In this document: positions 39,045-48,757 of the stretch, piece after piece
Layout of the letters: every line of letters begins with the position of its first letter
Numbering within the stretch: the first letter of the stretch is position 1
Assembly (NCBI GenBank): GCA_965249955.1
Contig: OZ252261.1
Location: 868,001-932,000, forward strand
DNA from: SB11 sp965249955
Lineage (GTDB): Bacteria > Bacteroidota > Bacteroidia > UBA8524
Reading direction: 5' to 3'
DNA: 64,000 bases
The notes under the pieces: model-generated
What the model was told of the DNA's origin: nothing
The model's database searches: none
What the model saw: the letters and a program-made list of their open reading frames with translations, nothing else
Translations under genes and position numbers: made by a program

Positions 39045-42000
39045 CTACTCTACCAACACAAAAGCAGCCCAATAGTAGGGAGCATATTTGGCACGCATTG
39101 CTTTTTGTGCCGCCTCAAATGATGCACGCACATTGCCCGTTTGCACATATTGGGCATAAAACAGTTCCATCAACTCTTTAGTTTCTTTGTCGGGAACACT
39201 CCAAAGGCTCATTAGCAAAGTTTTTGCACCCGCCATTTTAAAGGCACGTTGCAAACCAAACACGCCCTCAGTTCCGCCTGTTTCTCCCAAACCTGTTTGG
39301 CAGGCTGAAAGTACTACCAATTGGGTATTACTAAGGTCAAGCCCTGCTACTTCGTAGGCGGTAAGCACACCGTCTTCTTTTCCTTTTGGGGTAGATAATC
39401 CCTTCCACGCACGGTTTCCACCTGCCAATAGTAGGCCACCACGCATTAGGGGATTATCGGCAAGGGTAAAAGCGTTTTCATTTTCGCCAAAACTGCCGCT
39501 TTTTTTGGCTTCTTTAGCTTCTTGTATAAAAAAACCGTGTGTAGCCAAGTGAAGCACTTGCGGGGCATTGCCACTAAGTTGTTTAAACTGTTCTTCGGTA
39601 GCATTTTTGGCAGTGTATAGCAAAGCATTGGCTTTTATGGTTTGCAGCAGGTGCTGTATTTGTTGTGTTTCAGTAAGTGTACCTTGCAGGTAGTTAAACC
39701 CTGCGGCCATGCCTCTATCTTCGGGCAATAGGCTAAGTGCGCTGTCTTTTGTGGCGGTTTCATCAGCACTATAATCTATGCCGCCAAAAAGCACTGCATT
39801 TTTTAAGGGTGCAGGCTTGTTGTCTTGTTGTCCAATATCTTTTAATGATAGTAGCTGCACCAATCTATATTTATCTATCAGCAAAGTACTATCAGATGTG
39901 GGCAAGGCATTAAAGGCTACTTGATGCAATAAACCATCGGCACTAAGGTATGCAGTTTTGCTGTTGCCCAAATATTTTTCAAGCGGTTTCCATATTAGCC
40001 TATACAAACTATCGCCGTAGGCAGAAGGGTCTATTTGTACCTCGCTCAAAAGTTCGCTGCTGCGGGTGGCAAATATTTGTTTAGGGGCAACGCTGCTTAA
40101 TATATTTTGCAGTTTACCTTCATTAAATAGGGGGACGTAAACGGGTTGTTTGTCTTGCGGGCGAAGTATAAGCGCACCGTATTTCACACTGTCTTCGTCT
40201 TTCACAAACCACATATCGTAGCGCACAAATTCAATGGCTACTTCATTGGGCTTTAGCTGTTGCTGTATTTGTTTCCAATTAGCCGTAAACAGTGCATCAA
40301 CACTGCGGTAATCAGCCGATTTTTTTATTAATAATTTTTCTAGCTCGTCGGCCTCTACCTCCCATACAAAAGTATTGGGGTTACGTTGTGGCTTGGTGTA
40401 TTCTTTGGCCAATAGGCTACGCAAGTCTACCAGTTTTTTATACAGGTTTTGTACTGCTGTATCGTTGGTGTTTTTTAATCGTGATGATATGGTATTGCTA
40501 TACCGCAACGATGCCCCTTTTAGCATTAACAGGTTATTAAACAACTCGCCCGAAAACTGTTGTGGGTTTTTAGAGGTGTAATATGCCAGCAAATGATGCG
40601 AGTTGTAGGTTTGACTGCGGATATAGCTAAGCAATTCATCGCCCGAAAGAAAGGTAAGTTTGTTGTGCAGCTCTTCCCTATCAACAGTTATAAGCTGCTG
40701 CACATATTTTGATGCTTTTGGGTGATTTATTTTTACAAAGGTTTCTGTGGCTTGCAGTAGTGTTTGCCTATAACCGTAGTGGTTTTTACCTACTGTTTTT
40801 TCAGATAAATCAAGGCTTTTTTCGGCCATTATTGCCGCACTATCGTATTTGCCTTGCAGGTAGTATATGCTGCGCATATTATCGTATACCTGTGTGTAAT
40901 TGAACTGTGTAGGGCTGTATATTTTTTTATAAACGGCGTTTACTTTTTGCAAGCACCACAGGGCGCTATCGGGTTGTTGGGTTTCGTAATACAATTGCGA
41001 AAGTGCCATATAACCGCGTGGCGAGTGGGGGTTTTCTTTTCCCCAGTTATCGTCTAACAGTTTAATCGAGCTTAGTATTTTTTCTTTGGCTTTATCGTAA
41101 AAACCCACATCCATAAATAGCGATGCCAACTCAAGCTGGGTAAAAGCAAGCCCGTAGGCTTTGGTAGGCTCGTGCCCCTCATAATCTTGTGTTACTTCGT
41201 TGGCAAGGGTATAATAGTACAAGGCTTTTTTAATGTGCCCCAAATGCGCATACAAACCACCCAAATTGCTAAGGTATTGTATGTACTCTTCGCCTTCTCT
41301 ATTGCCAAGGGTTTCGGTTAGGGCAAGGGCGTGCAACCCGTATTCTTCGGCTTGGGCATAATCGCCAATACCGTAATATATTCTGCTCATTTGCATAAAT
41401 GCAAGCGCATTTTCGGGCGCATCATCGCCATAGTAGTTTATTGTAATGGGCAATACATCATCAATTATCTTTTTTGCTTCAGGGTAGTTTTCTAATGATA
41501 TATAGGCATCAGCCAAATTGTTTAGGGCTTTAATATATTCTTCTTTATAGCCGCTTTGGTTTTGTTTATAGGCTTCTACCGATTTTTTTAAATAAGATAT
41601 GCCTTCGTCAAAATCACCTAAAAAAACAAACAAATTACCAATGTATGCAGCCACCTTGCCATAGGTGGGGCTATCATCGCCAAAATAGTCTTTGGCCACA
41701 GTTATCTCGCTTTTTGCTATGCCCAATTCGGCTTCGCTATACACGTATTTCATTTGCAGCTTTTCGCGTATGTTGGCTGCTAAATACAAATAGCCTTCGG
41801 CATTTTCTATATAATCTAATGACGAATACATCCGACCAAATTTTTTGTACGTTGCCTTAGCACTATCGTACTGCCCGTTTTTTATATAGGCTAAAATAAG
41901 GTTGGTGTATGGTGTGCTTAAAAATTCAGCTTCGCCATAATTGGCTACAATTAAATTAATTACTTTGCTGTGTGTACTAATGGCGTTGGATACATCATTA

Positions 42001-42236
42001 TTAGCATCGTACATACTACCCAGCATAGATAGCTGGTTGATGTAGGCATCGGTATACTCACTGTTCTCAAGCAGGGTTACCAACTCTTGTTGAGATTCTA
42101 TGGCAAACGAGTATGCCCCCAGTTGGTAGTAGTGTTGCGCTATGGCGTATACGCTATCTACTTTTTCTGAAAAACTACTTTGGGCATTGCCAAAAAGGCA
42201 AGTAAACGAGATTATAAGCGCGATTATATACTTCAA
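39045..42236 (-). CDS. Exported TPR-CHAT protein
   Basis: The 1063-residue protein has a signal peptide (1-19, ending FGNAQ) and about ten TPR-like helical pairs (about 30-480). A helical linker follows, then a C-terminal CHAT domain (about 790-1063), a caspase-like cysteine protease fold. The catalytic pair is intact: His900 in HLATHGF and Cys979 in LSACQTGLG. The family's GAKTLLMSLWSVPD stretch follows. Cytosolic TPR-CHAT proteins act in defence, for example with type III-E CRISPR; this one is apparently exported and no CRISPR or gasdermin gene is near, so its substrate is probably in the envelope. The -7 box TATTTTTG lies 29 nt upstream. Confidence 0.93.
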   Translation of the reverse strand: MKYIIALIISFTCLFGNAQSSFSEKVDSVYAIAQHYYQLGAYSFAIESQQELVTLLENSEYTDAYINQLSMLGSMYDANNDVSNAISTHSKVINLIVANYGEAEFLSTPYTNLILAYIKNGQYDSAKATYKKFGRMYSSLDYIENAEGYLYLAANIREKLQMKYVYSEAELGIAKSEITVAKDYFGDDSPTYGKVAAYIGNLFVFLGDFDEGISYLKKSVEAYKQNQSGYKEEYIKALNNLADAYISLENYPEAKKIIDDVLPITINYYGDDAPENALAFMQMSRIYYGIGDYAQAEEYGLHALALTETLGNREGEEYIQYLSNLGGLYAHLGHIKKALYYYTLANEVTQDYEGHEPTKAYGLAFTQLELASLFMDVGFYDKAKEKILSSIKLLDDNWGKENPHSPRGYMALSQLYYETQQPDSALWCLQKVNAVYKKIYSPTQFNYTQVYDNMRSIYYLQGKYDSAAIMAEKSLDLSEKTVGKNHYGYRQTLLQATETFVKINHPKASKYVQQLITVDREELHNKLTFLSGDELLSYIRSQTYNSHHLLAYYTSKNPQQFSGELFNNLLMLKGASLRYSNTISSRLKNTNDTAVQNLYKKLVDLRSLLAKEYTKPQRNPNTFVWEVEADELEKLLIKKSADYRSVDALFTANWKQIQQQLKPNEVAIEFVRYDMWFVKDEDSVKYGALILRPQDKQPVYVPLFNEGKLQNILSSVAPKQIFATRSSELLSEVQIDPSAYGDSLYRLIWKPLEKYLGNSKTAYLSADGLLHQVAFNALPTSDSTLLIDKYRLVQLLSLKDIGQQDNKPAPLKNAVLFGGIDYSADETATKDSALSLLPEDRGMAAGFNYLQGTLTETQQIQHLLQTIKANALLYTAKNATEEQFKQLSGNAPQVLHLATHGFFIQEAKEAKKSGSFGENENAFTLADNPLMRGGLLLAGGNRAWKGLSTPKGKEDGVLTAYEVAGLDLSNTQLVVLSACQTGLGETGGTEGVFGLQRAFKMAGAKTLLMSLWSVPDKETKELMELFYAQYVQTGNVRASFEAAQKAMRAKYAPYYWAAFVLVE

Positions 42237-42265
42237 CAGGTTTTGGGTTTTAGGGTTAATCTTTT

Positions 42266-42273
42266 CAAAAATA
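42266..42273 (-). promoter_or_regulatory. Putative -7 box of the CHAT gene
   Basis: The minus strand reads TATTTTTG, 29 nt before the ATG. Confidence 0.4.
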
Positions 42274-42303
42274 AAAAAGTAAACCCTAAGTCCTAAAACA
42301 GTT

Positions 42304-43587
42304 TTACTGTACCGGCTCTTTTTTGTATGGACGAATAATTAGCCTAATAGCGCGCTGAAAGCTAAAATAACTCCATATCCAGTTTAGTAGTACTACAAAA
42401 CGGTTGCGAAAGCCTATAAGCATTAGCAGGTGCACAAACATCCAAACGTACCAAGCAAACCAACCTTTAAATTTAAAGTAAGGTAAATCGACCACTGCTT
42501 TGTGCCTACCTATGGTAGCCATACTTCCTTTATCAAAATAGATAAAGGGTTTTAGTGCTTTTTTTTGGGTGATATTATGCAGGTTTTTTGCCAATAAATC
42601 AGCCTGCTGCATAGCTACGGGTGCTACTTGCGGATGCCCTTTAGGGTAGTCTTTTGTTTCCATATAAGCCACGTCGCCCACAGCAAATATGTTTTGGTAG
42701 CCTTCTACTTGATTGTGTGTATTTACTTTGTAACGGCTGCGCACTACTTGTGCATTTTTAGCACCTTCAACAACGTTGCCCATTACTCCCGCCGACCACA
42801 ATACGGTTTCGGTGCTCATGGTAGAGCCATTGCTAAGTTTTAGGGTATGCCCGTCAAACTCTTGCACTGCGGTATTTAGTATTACATGAACCCCCATTTC
42901 TTGCAGAAACTTTGCGGCTGCCTCTGATGCACTTTCGCTCATGGCAGCCAACACACGAGAACCTGCTTCAACCAAATGTATGCTCATTAGGTTAGGGTCT
43001 AGCTCGGGGTAATCGTTTGGCAAAACGGTTTTTTTAATCTCGGCCATTGCTCCAGCCAGCTCAACGCCTGTGGGGCCCGCACCTACTATTGTAAAATTTA
43101 GTATGCGTTGCTTATCGGCAATGGTGGTTGCAGCCATTGCTTTTTCAAACTCTTGCAACAATTCGCTGCGTATATCAAGCGATTGAGGTATGGTTTTAAT
43201 GGGCATACTCCATTGTTTTATAGAAGCATTGCCAAAAAAATTGGTAACCGCGCCTGTGGCCAGCACCAAATAATCGTATGAAAAATTACCTACATCAGTA
43301 ATCACCCTGCTGTTCTCATCGTCTATGCTTTGCACTGCCGCCATGCGAAACGATACGTTGGGCATGGGGCCTATCATTTTACGAAAGGGATAGGCTATGG
43401 CATCGCTACCCAAACCACCTGTGGCCACTTGGTATAGCAAAGGCTGAAAAGTATGGTAGTTGTTTTTATCTAAAAGATAAACTTTAAACTTTTTATTGTT
43501 GAGGTGTTTTGCTAGCCGAAGACCTGCAAAACCACCCCCTATTATTACTACTGTGGGATAAGACAGGCTATCGAATGATGTTGCCAT
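42304..43587 (-). CDS. Type II NADH dehydrogenase
   Basis: The 427-residue flavoprotein oxidises NADH and reduces quinone without pumping protons. The FAD motif IIGGGFAGLRLAKHL is near the N-terminus and the NAD motif VGAGPTGVELAGAMAE follows around residue 160. The C-terminal FAVGDVAYME stretch binds FAD, and two hydrophobic amphipathic helices at the end (WFAWYVWMFVHLLMLIGF) anchor it to the inner face of the membrane. An in-frame TTG at 43635 would add 16 residues with no family support, so the ATG at 43587 was chosen. Confidence 0.92.
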   Translation of the reverse strand: MATSFDSLSYPTVVIIGGGFAGLRLAKHLNNKKFKVYLLDKNNYHTFQPLLYQVATGGLGSDAIAYPFRKMIGPMPNVSFRMAAVQSIDDENSRVITDVGNFSYDYLVLATGAVTNFFGNASIKQWSMPIKTIPQSLDIRSELLQEFEKAMAATTIADKQRILNFTIVGAGPTGVELAGAMAEIKKTVLPNDYPELDPNLMSIHLVEAGSRVLAAMSESASEAAAKFLQEMGVHVILNTAVQEFDGHTLKLSNGSTMSTETVLWSAGVMGNVVEGAKNAQVVRSRYKVNTHNQVEGYQNIFAVGDVAYMETKDYPKGHPQVAPVAMQQADLLAKNLHNITQKKALKPFIYFDKGSMATIGRHKAVVDLPYFKFKGWFAWYVWMFVHLLMLIGFRNRFVVLLNWIWSYFSFQRAIRLIIRPYKKEPVQ

Positions 43588-43679
43588 GGTTAGGGTGTTT
43601 TGGTGCTGCAAATCTCTATGAAAAAACCCTGCCAAAAAAGGTTTTTCAAGGCTTTCTTGGGTTGGTTTAAGTAATAAAT

Positions 43680-43960
43680 TTTCAGCATTCCCTCAAGTCT
43701 TCACACTTGAAGTTCATTCTTGGGAAAATCCGCGCGAAAGCTTGTTTATAGCGGAACGCTTCCGGCTACTATCACGAAGCAAGGGAGCTTTGGGGAACGG
43801 GATGTTTTATCTTGCATTTTTCATGGCACATTTAACTGTGCGGTAGATGTAATTCTGAGCTAAGTTGAAGGAATGAGGAAGGTAATACAGTAAAGAACAG
43901 CCTTTCTATAAAGCGGATGCTTTATTATTTTCGGCACGAGCGGACGCTCGAGCCAGCTAT
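43680..43960. repeat. Composite non-coding repeat block
   Basis: Gene-free stretch related to the 28.7 kb element. It holds several short inverted repeats (for example around TTCACACTTGAAG), an AACTGTGCGGTAG end-like phrase, and a full GGCACGAGCGGACGCTCGAG hairpin at 43933. Confidence 0.5.
43933..43957. repeat. GAGCGGACGCTC hairpin repeat
   Basis: GGCAC-GAGCG-GA-CGCTC-GAGCC, the best-formed copy of this family. Confidence 0.65.
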
Positions 43961-43991
43961 TAATTGATAAAATAAATGAGTTTGGGGTAAT

Positions 43992-44027
43992 AAAAAGGGC
44001 TTAGTTTATGATAAACTAAGCCCTTTT
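43992..44027 (-). terminator. Terminator of the M1 peptidase gene
   Basis: A 16-bp perfect stem (AAAAGGGCTTAGTTTA) with a 3-nt loop; on the minus strand it ends in TTTTTATT, 25 nt after the stop. Confidence 0.88.
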
Positions 44028-44052
44028 AATACGTTAAAAATAAATAAAAATC

Positions 44053-45897
44053 CTATTTCTCAATAATTAGCTTAGTGCCTTGTTCTATTTGCAAAATATT
44101 ATTATCCCTATCTGTATCAGCAGTTGAGTAGCTGGGGTCAATAAATATTAGTGCAACCTCTTTTTTCCCGTCAATGGTAATGGTATAGTTTGGCTCAGTC
44201 CAATCCCAATCGGGTAAAGTAGTAGCGTTTTTAGGCAACTCGGTTTTTTCGCCGCGCATTAGCACCAAAGGAATGTAAAACAACTGGTCGGTGCCATCGG
44301 CATAGCGCACCAAAACCTCAACGGGCATCATCATGCGGCCTTTGCGTTTTAGGTTTATTTGGGTGTTTGCATTGGTAGTATATAGTGATGTAATAGCATA
44401 ATCAATAGTATTGGTGCTGTATACAAATTGCTCAAAATACCAATCCAACTCTAAGCCGCTGGTTTTTTCCATTGCACGCTTTAAACTAACATCGGTAGGG
44501 TGTTTAAATTTCCACTCGTTAAAAAAGCGTTGCATACCTGTACGAAAATTAGTTTCGCCTACTATATAACGCAGTTGATGCAAAAACACACCGCCTTTGT
44601 TGTAAACAGATACTCCGTAGGCGCGGTTGCTATTAAAAAAATCGGCATGGGTGCTTAAAGGTTCTCCTTCGTGGGCTTCTTCAAGGGCTAAATAGCTATT
44701 AAAACCATTCCAAAACAGGGGTTTTTCGCTTCCATACCCTAAAAATTTCATTACTTCTTCTGATGCGTAGGTGGTAAAACCTTCGTCCATCCAACCGTAG
44801 TGGCTTTCATCAAAGGCTAATACTCCTTGAAACCAACTGTGGTTCATTTCGTGCACACTAACACCTACAAGACTAGAGAAGCCTCGTTTACCGGTTATCA
44901 GTGTAGCCATAGGGTATTCCATGCCGCCATCGCCACCTTGTATAAAACTGTATTGTTTGTAGGGATAAACACCGTAGTGGCTGTTCATCCAGTTTAGCGA
45001 TTTTTCCATATACTCGCCCAGTTTAGGCCAAGTTTTGGTGGTAATAGAATCGGGTTGGTACACAAAGTACAATACCGTTCCGTTTTCACAAACGCGGTTC
45101 TCCACCACATAGTCGGGGTCGGCAGCCCATACAAAATCATGTACGTTGGGAGCATTAAATTTCCAAGTTAGTTTAGCACCATCGGGGCGTTTCACTTTTT
45201 TATCAGGGTTTTGGTAACCGTGCCCTATTTCTTGTGCATTTTGCAAATAGCCCGTCCCTCCAATAGTATAAGCAGAATCAAGCGTGATATTTACTTCATA
45301 GTCGCCCCAAATACCGTAAAACTCACGACCAATGTATTCGTTAGCGTGCCACCCGTGCCTGTCGTATTCGCACATTTTGGGGTACCATTGGCTCATGCTA
45401 TACTCAATACCTTCTTCATTGTCTCTGCCACTGCGACGGGTTTGCAAAGGTACTTGAGCATCAAAATCCATCTCGAAAACGGCTTTTTTATTAGGTGCAA
45501 TGGGTTCGTTTAAATCAACTTCAAGTATTGTTCCTACTATTTTATAGCTCACCGCTTTACCGTTTTGGCTAAGGCTGTTTACCTTTTGATAGCCTTGCTC
45601 GGCAGGGGTTAAATCAGGAATTTTATCCAAACGTTTATCAGGGTCTTTATAGTTTTGGTTGGCGTTATCCATAACACTACCGGGCTGAAAAGCGTTGAAA
45701 TACAAATGGTAAAAGGCTTTGTAAAGGGTATCGGGCGAGTTATTGTAAAGGGTTAGTTTTTGCTTTCCTTTAAACTGATTGGTTTTGACATCAAAATCGA
45801 TATCCATTTTATAATCAACACGTTGCTGCCAGTAATTGCTTTGCGAAAACAACGATAGAGAAATGCAAAAGAGCACTAATGTGGTAAGGTATCTCAT
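44053..45897 (-). CDS. Exported M1-family metallopeptidase
   Basis: The 614-residue zinc aminopeptidase-like protein has a signal peptide (1-19, ending LFSQ). The zinc site HEMNH (His349, Glu350, His353) with the third ligand Glu372 in WMDEGFTTYASE is intact. The substrate loop reads GGMEYP in place of the classic GAMEN, as in many bacterial relatives of leukotriene A4 hydrolase. A beta domain precedes the catalytic domain and a short beta domain ends the protein. It is expected to trim peptides in the periplasm or outside the cell. Confidence 0.93.
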   Translation of the reverse strand: MRYLTTLVLFCISLSLFSQSNYWQQRVDYKMDIDFDVKTNQFKGKQKLTLYNNSPDTLYKAFYHLYFNAFQPGSVMDNANQNYKDPDKRLDKIPDLTPAEQGYQKVNSLSQNGKAVSYKIVGTILEVDLNEPIAPNKKAVFEMDFDAQVPLQTRRSGRDNEEGIEYSMSQWYPKMCEYDRHGWHANEYIGREFYGIWGDYEVNITLDSAYTIGGTGYLQNAQEIGHGYQNPDKKVKRPDGAKLTWKFNAPNVHDFVWAADPDYVVENRVCENGTVLYFVYQPDSITTKTWPKLGEYMEKSLNWMNSHYGVYPYKQYSFIQGGDGGMEYPMATLITGKRGFSSLVGVSVHEMNHSWFQGVLAFDESHYGWMDEGFTTYASEEVMKFLGYGSEKPLFWNGFNSYLALEEAHEGEPLSTHADFFNSNRAYGVSVYNKGGVFLHQLRYIVGETNFRTGMQRFFNEWKFKHPTDVSLKRAMEKTSGLELDWYFEQFVYSTNTIDYAITSLYTTNANTQINLKRKGRMMMPVEVLVRYADGTDQLFYIPLVLMRGEKTELPKNATTLPDWDWTEPNYTITIDGKKEVALIFIDPSYSTADTDRDNNILQIEQGTKLIIEK

Positions 45898-46012
45898 ACT
45901 ATAATACTACGTTCAAAATTTTTGTAGTGCGATTTTACGTATTTATGCCCTTTTTAGCACTATTGCACGCATGATTTAGATAAACGGAGGGTATTTGGTG
46001 TTGACTGTGCCG

Positions 46013-46153
46013 CTGTCATCCCGAAACAAGTTAGGGAGCTCATTGCTCAAAACTCACATTAATACAGAACGAGATGCCGAAACAAGTTCGGCATGACTCC
46101 CGCCGCACTATCCATTAAAACTCTTAAATGATAATTGGTAAATGCTAAATGAA
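46013..46153. repeat. TGCCGAAACAAGTTCGGCA-type and AAATGATAA-type repeats
   Basis: GAGATGCCGAAACAAGTTCG continuing to GGCATGAC (46071-46097) is a G-C-shifted version of the arms at 28807 and 28917. It is preceded by TCATCCCGAAACAAGTTAGG and followed by an AAATGATAATTGGTAAATGC repeat. Confidence 0.55.
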
Positions 46154-46160
46154 CACTGTT

Positions 46161-47546
46161 TTAAACCTCTTCAAAGCGCGCAGTAAAGTGGCGAAGGAAA
46201 GGTGGTTCGTAAGTTATTTTTAGTCCTTTAGCTTGGTCGCGGTCTTCAATAATATCATCAAATACATCTACCACATAGTCGATATGGCTTTGGGTATATA
46301 CGCGACGTGGAATAGCTAAACGCACCAATTCTTGCCGTGCGGGTACAAATACACCCTCATCGTTATAGCTGCCAAACATCACACTTCCTACTTCAACACA
46401 GCGTATACCGCCTTTTTTATACAACTCACACACTAATGCTTGTCCGGGGAATTGATGTTGTGGTATATGCGGATATAATTTTTGTGCATCAATATAAATG
46501 GCGTGCCCACCACTGGGACGAACTACGGGTATGCCTTTAGCGTGCAAATGATCGCCAAGATATGCTGTGCTTTTAATGCGATAGTTTAAATAATCGGCAT
46601 CAAACACCTCTTGCAAGCCTATGGCAATGGCTTCCATATCTCTGCCTGTAAGCCCGCCATAAGTAGCAAACCCTTCTGATATTATCAGCAAGTTGGTACA
46701 CTCTTGCGCCAGTTTTTCATCACGCAGTGCCAGTATACCACCCATGTTTACAAGAGCATCTTTTTTGGCACTCATAATAAAAGCATCGGCAAGGTTAAAA
46801 AGCTCTTGTGCTATTTGATAGTAGGTATGGTTTTCAAAACCTGCTTCGCGGTGTTTTATAAAGTATGCGTTTTCGGCAATGCGGCAACCATCAATCACCA
46901 ACATTATTTTGTTTTGATGGCATATTTCGGTAACCTCTTTCATGTTTTTCATGCTCACAGGTTGCCCGCCTGCGCTATTGTTGGTAAGGGTCATTATCAC
47001 CGCGCTTATATTTTGCGCACCGTATTGTGCTATGTTAGCCTTTAGGGCTTCAATATCAATATCTCCTTTAAAATCAGCTTCAACAAACGGCTGTGCAGCT
47101 TCAGGATTGGGTAAATCAATAGCCTTTGCACCACTAAACTCAATATTGGCACGTGTAGTATCAAAGTGGGTATTGCTAATAAATACCTTCCCCTTCCCTC
47201 CTATTTTTCCATACAAAATGCGCTCGGCAGCCCTACCTTGGTGGGTAGGCAATATGTGCGGCATACCTGTAAGGCTTTTCACCACACTTTCAAAATGCTT
47301 CCAACTTTTTGCGCCTGCGTACGATTCATCGCCAACCATCATACCTGCCCATTGCCTATCGCTCATAGCCGATGTACCGCTATCGGTTAGTAAATCAATA
47401 AATACATCGTGGCTTTTAAGCAAAAAAGGATTGAAACCAGCTTTTTTTAATGCTTCTGTTCTATATCCTTCAGTGGTAATGGTAAGAGGTTCTACCATTT
47501 TTATGCGGAATGGCTCGGCAAGTGTACGTTCTTTCTTCACAGTCAT
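46161..47546 (-). CDS. tnaA: Tryptophanase
   Basis: The 461-residue PLP beta-eliminating lyase splits tryptophan to indole, pyruvate and ammonia. The PLP lysine is Lys262 in MSAKKDALVNMGG. Tyrosine phenol-lyase is the close alternative, and three positions decide it. HFDTTR carries Asp where phenol-lyase has Thr. GIRCVEVGS carries Val where phenol-lyase has the phenol-binding Arg. LRHFTARF carries His where phenol-lyase has Phe. All three favour tryptophanase. No tnaB transporter or TnaC leader peptide is visible. The ATG at 47546 was chosen over an in-frame TTG 12 codons upstream. Confidence 0.85.
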   Translation of the reverse strand: MTVKKERTLAEPFRIKMVEPLTITTEGYRTEALKKAGFNPFLLKSHDVFIDLLTDSGTSAMSDRQWAGMMVGDESYAGAKSWKHFESVVKSLTGMPHILPTHQGRAAERILYGKIGGKGKVFISNTHFDTTRANIEFSGAKAIDLPNPEAAQPFVEADFKGDIDIEALKANIAQYGAQNISAVIMTLTNNSAGGQPVSMKNMKEVTEICHQNKIMLVIDGCRIAENAYFIKHREAGFENHTYYQIAQELFNLADAFIMSAKKDALVNMGGILALRDEKLAQECTNLLIISEGFATYGGLTGRDMEAIAIGLQEVFDADYLNYRIKSTAYLGDHLHAKGIPVVRPSGGHAIYIDAQKLYPHIPQHQFPGQALVCELYKKGGIRCVEVGSVMFGSYNDEGVFVPARQELVRLAIPRRVYTQSHIDYVVDVFDDIIEDRDQAKGLKITYEPPFLRHFTARFEEV

Positions 47547-47629
47547 AGTATGGTGTTTTGTTTGGGCAAAACTATACTGCAAAGCATTGGCAGAGTATGA
47601 CTTATATCAGGAAAGATTTTTTTTAGATG

Positions 47630-48220
47630 CTATATATCATCATAATCTTCTGATGAAAAACCTTCAAATTTTACACCCTCGATATAATACACTCTAAAAT
47701 TAGCACCTACTACATCATCGGTATCGGGAACGCCAAAATAACCTTGTATTTGCACCGAAACAGTTTCAGCATCAAATGAAATGATATCCATATTAACTAA
47801 AATACATTCGTTAAAATAGGTTTTAGGCAAAGAATCAACAAAAACATTTTTGGTTATTGTATATTGTTTTGCACTACTACCCTGCAAAGCCAAATCGACA
47901 GTATATTTATAGTTACTACTGCTTACTACTTCAAGTGTACCGTCGTGATGCTCAAAAGTATCTTTTATAGCGTAGTCGTTAAGGCATTCCGTTGTTAATT
48001 TGGCTACAAACTCATTTGCTTCATTCTCCCATACCTTTTCAACAGGTTTAGCAGTTAAGCAGGGGTTCTTTGTTATTTTAACTGCTGTATCAATAATATC
48101 CTCGCCAGCAGGTTCAGGCAAAGTACTTTGTTTAGTAGCTGTTTCTGTATTTTGTGGTGCAGGATTTTGACTGCACGCAACTAGCAACAATACAAAACAA
48201 AGCCACAAAGTATTTTTCAT
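47630..48220 (-). CDS. Lipoprotein of unknown function
   Basis: The 196-residue protein has a classic lipobox (LLLVAC) and a Ser/Thr/Pro-rich spacer, then a beta-rich acidic domain with three cysteines near residues 55-150. No family is recognised. It ends 84 nt before the tryptophanase ATG and begins 43 nt after the DUF4293 gene, all on the minus strand, so the three may share a transcript. Confidence 0.8.
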   Translation of the reverse strand: MKNTLWLCFVLLLVACSQNPAPQNTETATKQSTLPEPAGEDIIDTAVKITKNPCLTAKPVEKVWENEANEFVAKLTTECLNDYAIKDTFEHHDGTLEVVSSSNYKYTVDLALQGSSAKQYTITKNVFVDSLPKTYFNECILVNMDIISFDAETVSVQIQGYFGVPDTDDVVGANFRVYYIEGVKFEGFSSEDYDDI

Positions 48221-48262
48221 ACCCAAATATAACTTATAAAAAAAGAAAAAGGTTAAGGCTGA

Positions 48263-48757
48263 TTACCTAAGCCTATCTGTAGAGCGCACCAATACTTCGT
48301 CGTAATTTATACGACGGAGTGCCATATAATTAAATACAGGCAAAAATAGAGGAAAAAACAAACCAATGGCTATATCTACCTGCACCTCTTGATCTACTTG
48401 TCCGCTGTATTTAAAACCGTAGTATACCATTAGTATATAAAGCACTAAAATAAAAATGTAGTTAAATGCGGTTAGCAATATTTGCAACCTTCGGTTTTTA
48501 AATAAAAATATGCTTATAAAAGCCATACCACAAATAACCGCAAGCGTGTAGGTAGTCAACCGTAAGGCAGAAGTATCTACCAACTCATCACCAATAAACC
48601 AACTTGCCGTTTTAAAATGTAGATTAATAAAACCCACTTCGTTATTCGTCCATAAACCATACCCTTGTATTTCTATAAAAGAGGGGTTAACAAATATCAA
48701 AAGCCCTGTTATTAGGGTTATTAACAATAAATATATGGTTTGTATTCGTTGAATCAT
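48263..48757 (-). CDS. DUF4293-family membrane protein
   Basis: The 164-residue protein has four transmembrane helices and the family's two signatures: MIQRIQTIYLL at the start and DEVLVRSTDRLR at the end. The family is almost confined to Bacteroidota and its function is unknown. The cytosolic ends are basic. Confidence 0.92.
   Translation of the reverse strand: MIQRIQTIYLLLITLITGLLIFVNPSFIEIQGYGLWTNNEVGFINLHFKTASWFIGDELVDTSALRLTTYTLAVICGMAFISIFLFKNRRLQILLTAFNYIFILVLYILMVYYGFKYSGQVDQEVQVDIAIGLFFPLFLPVFNYMALRRINYDEVLVRSTDRLR

Noticed and set aside
39045..42236. Type III-E CRISPR-associated TPR-CHAT
   Set aside because: It has an export signal, and no gRAMP, cas1/2 or repeat array lies in the window.
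46942..47697. A 251-codon plus-strand frame opposite tryptophanase
   Set aside because: It is antisense to a well-conserved enzyme with intact active-site residues and has no plausible domain.
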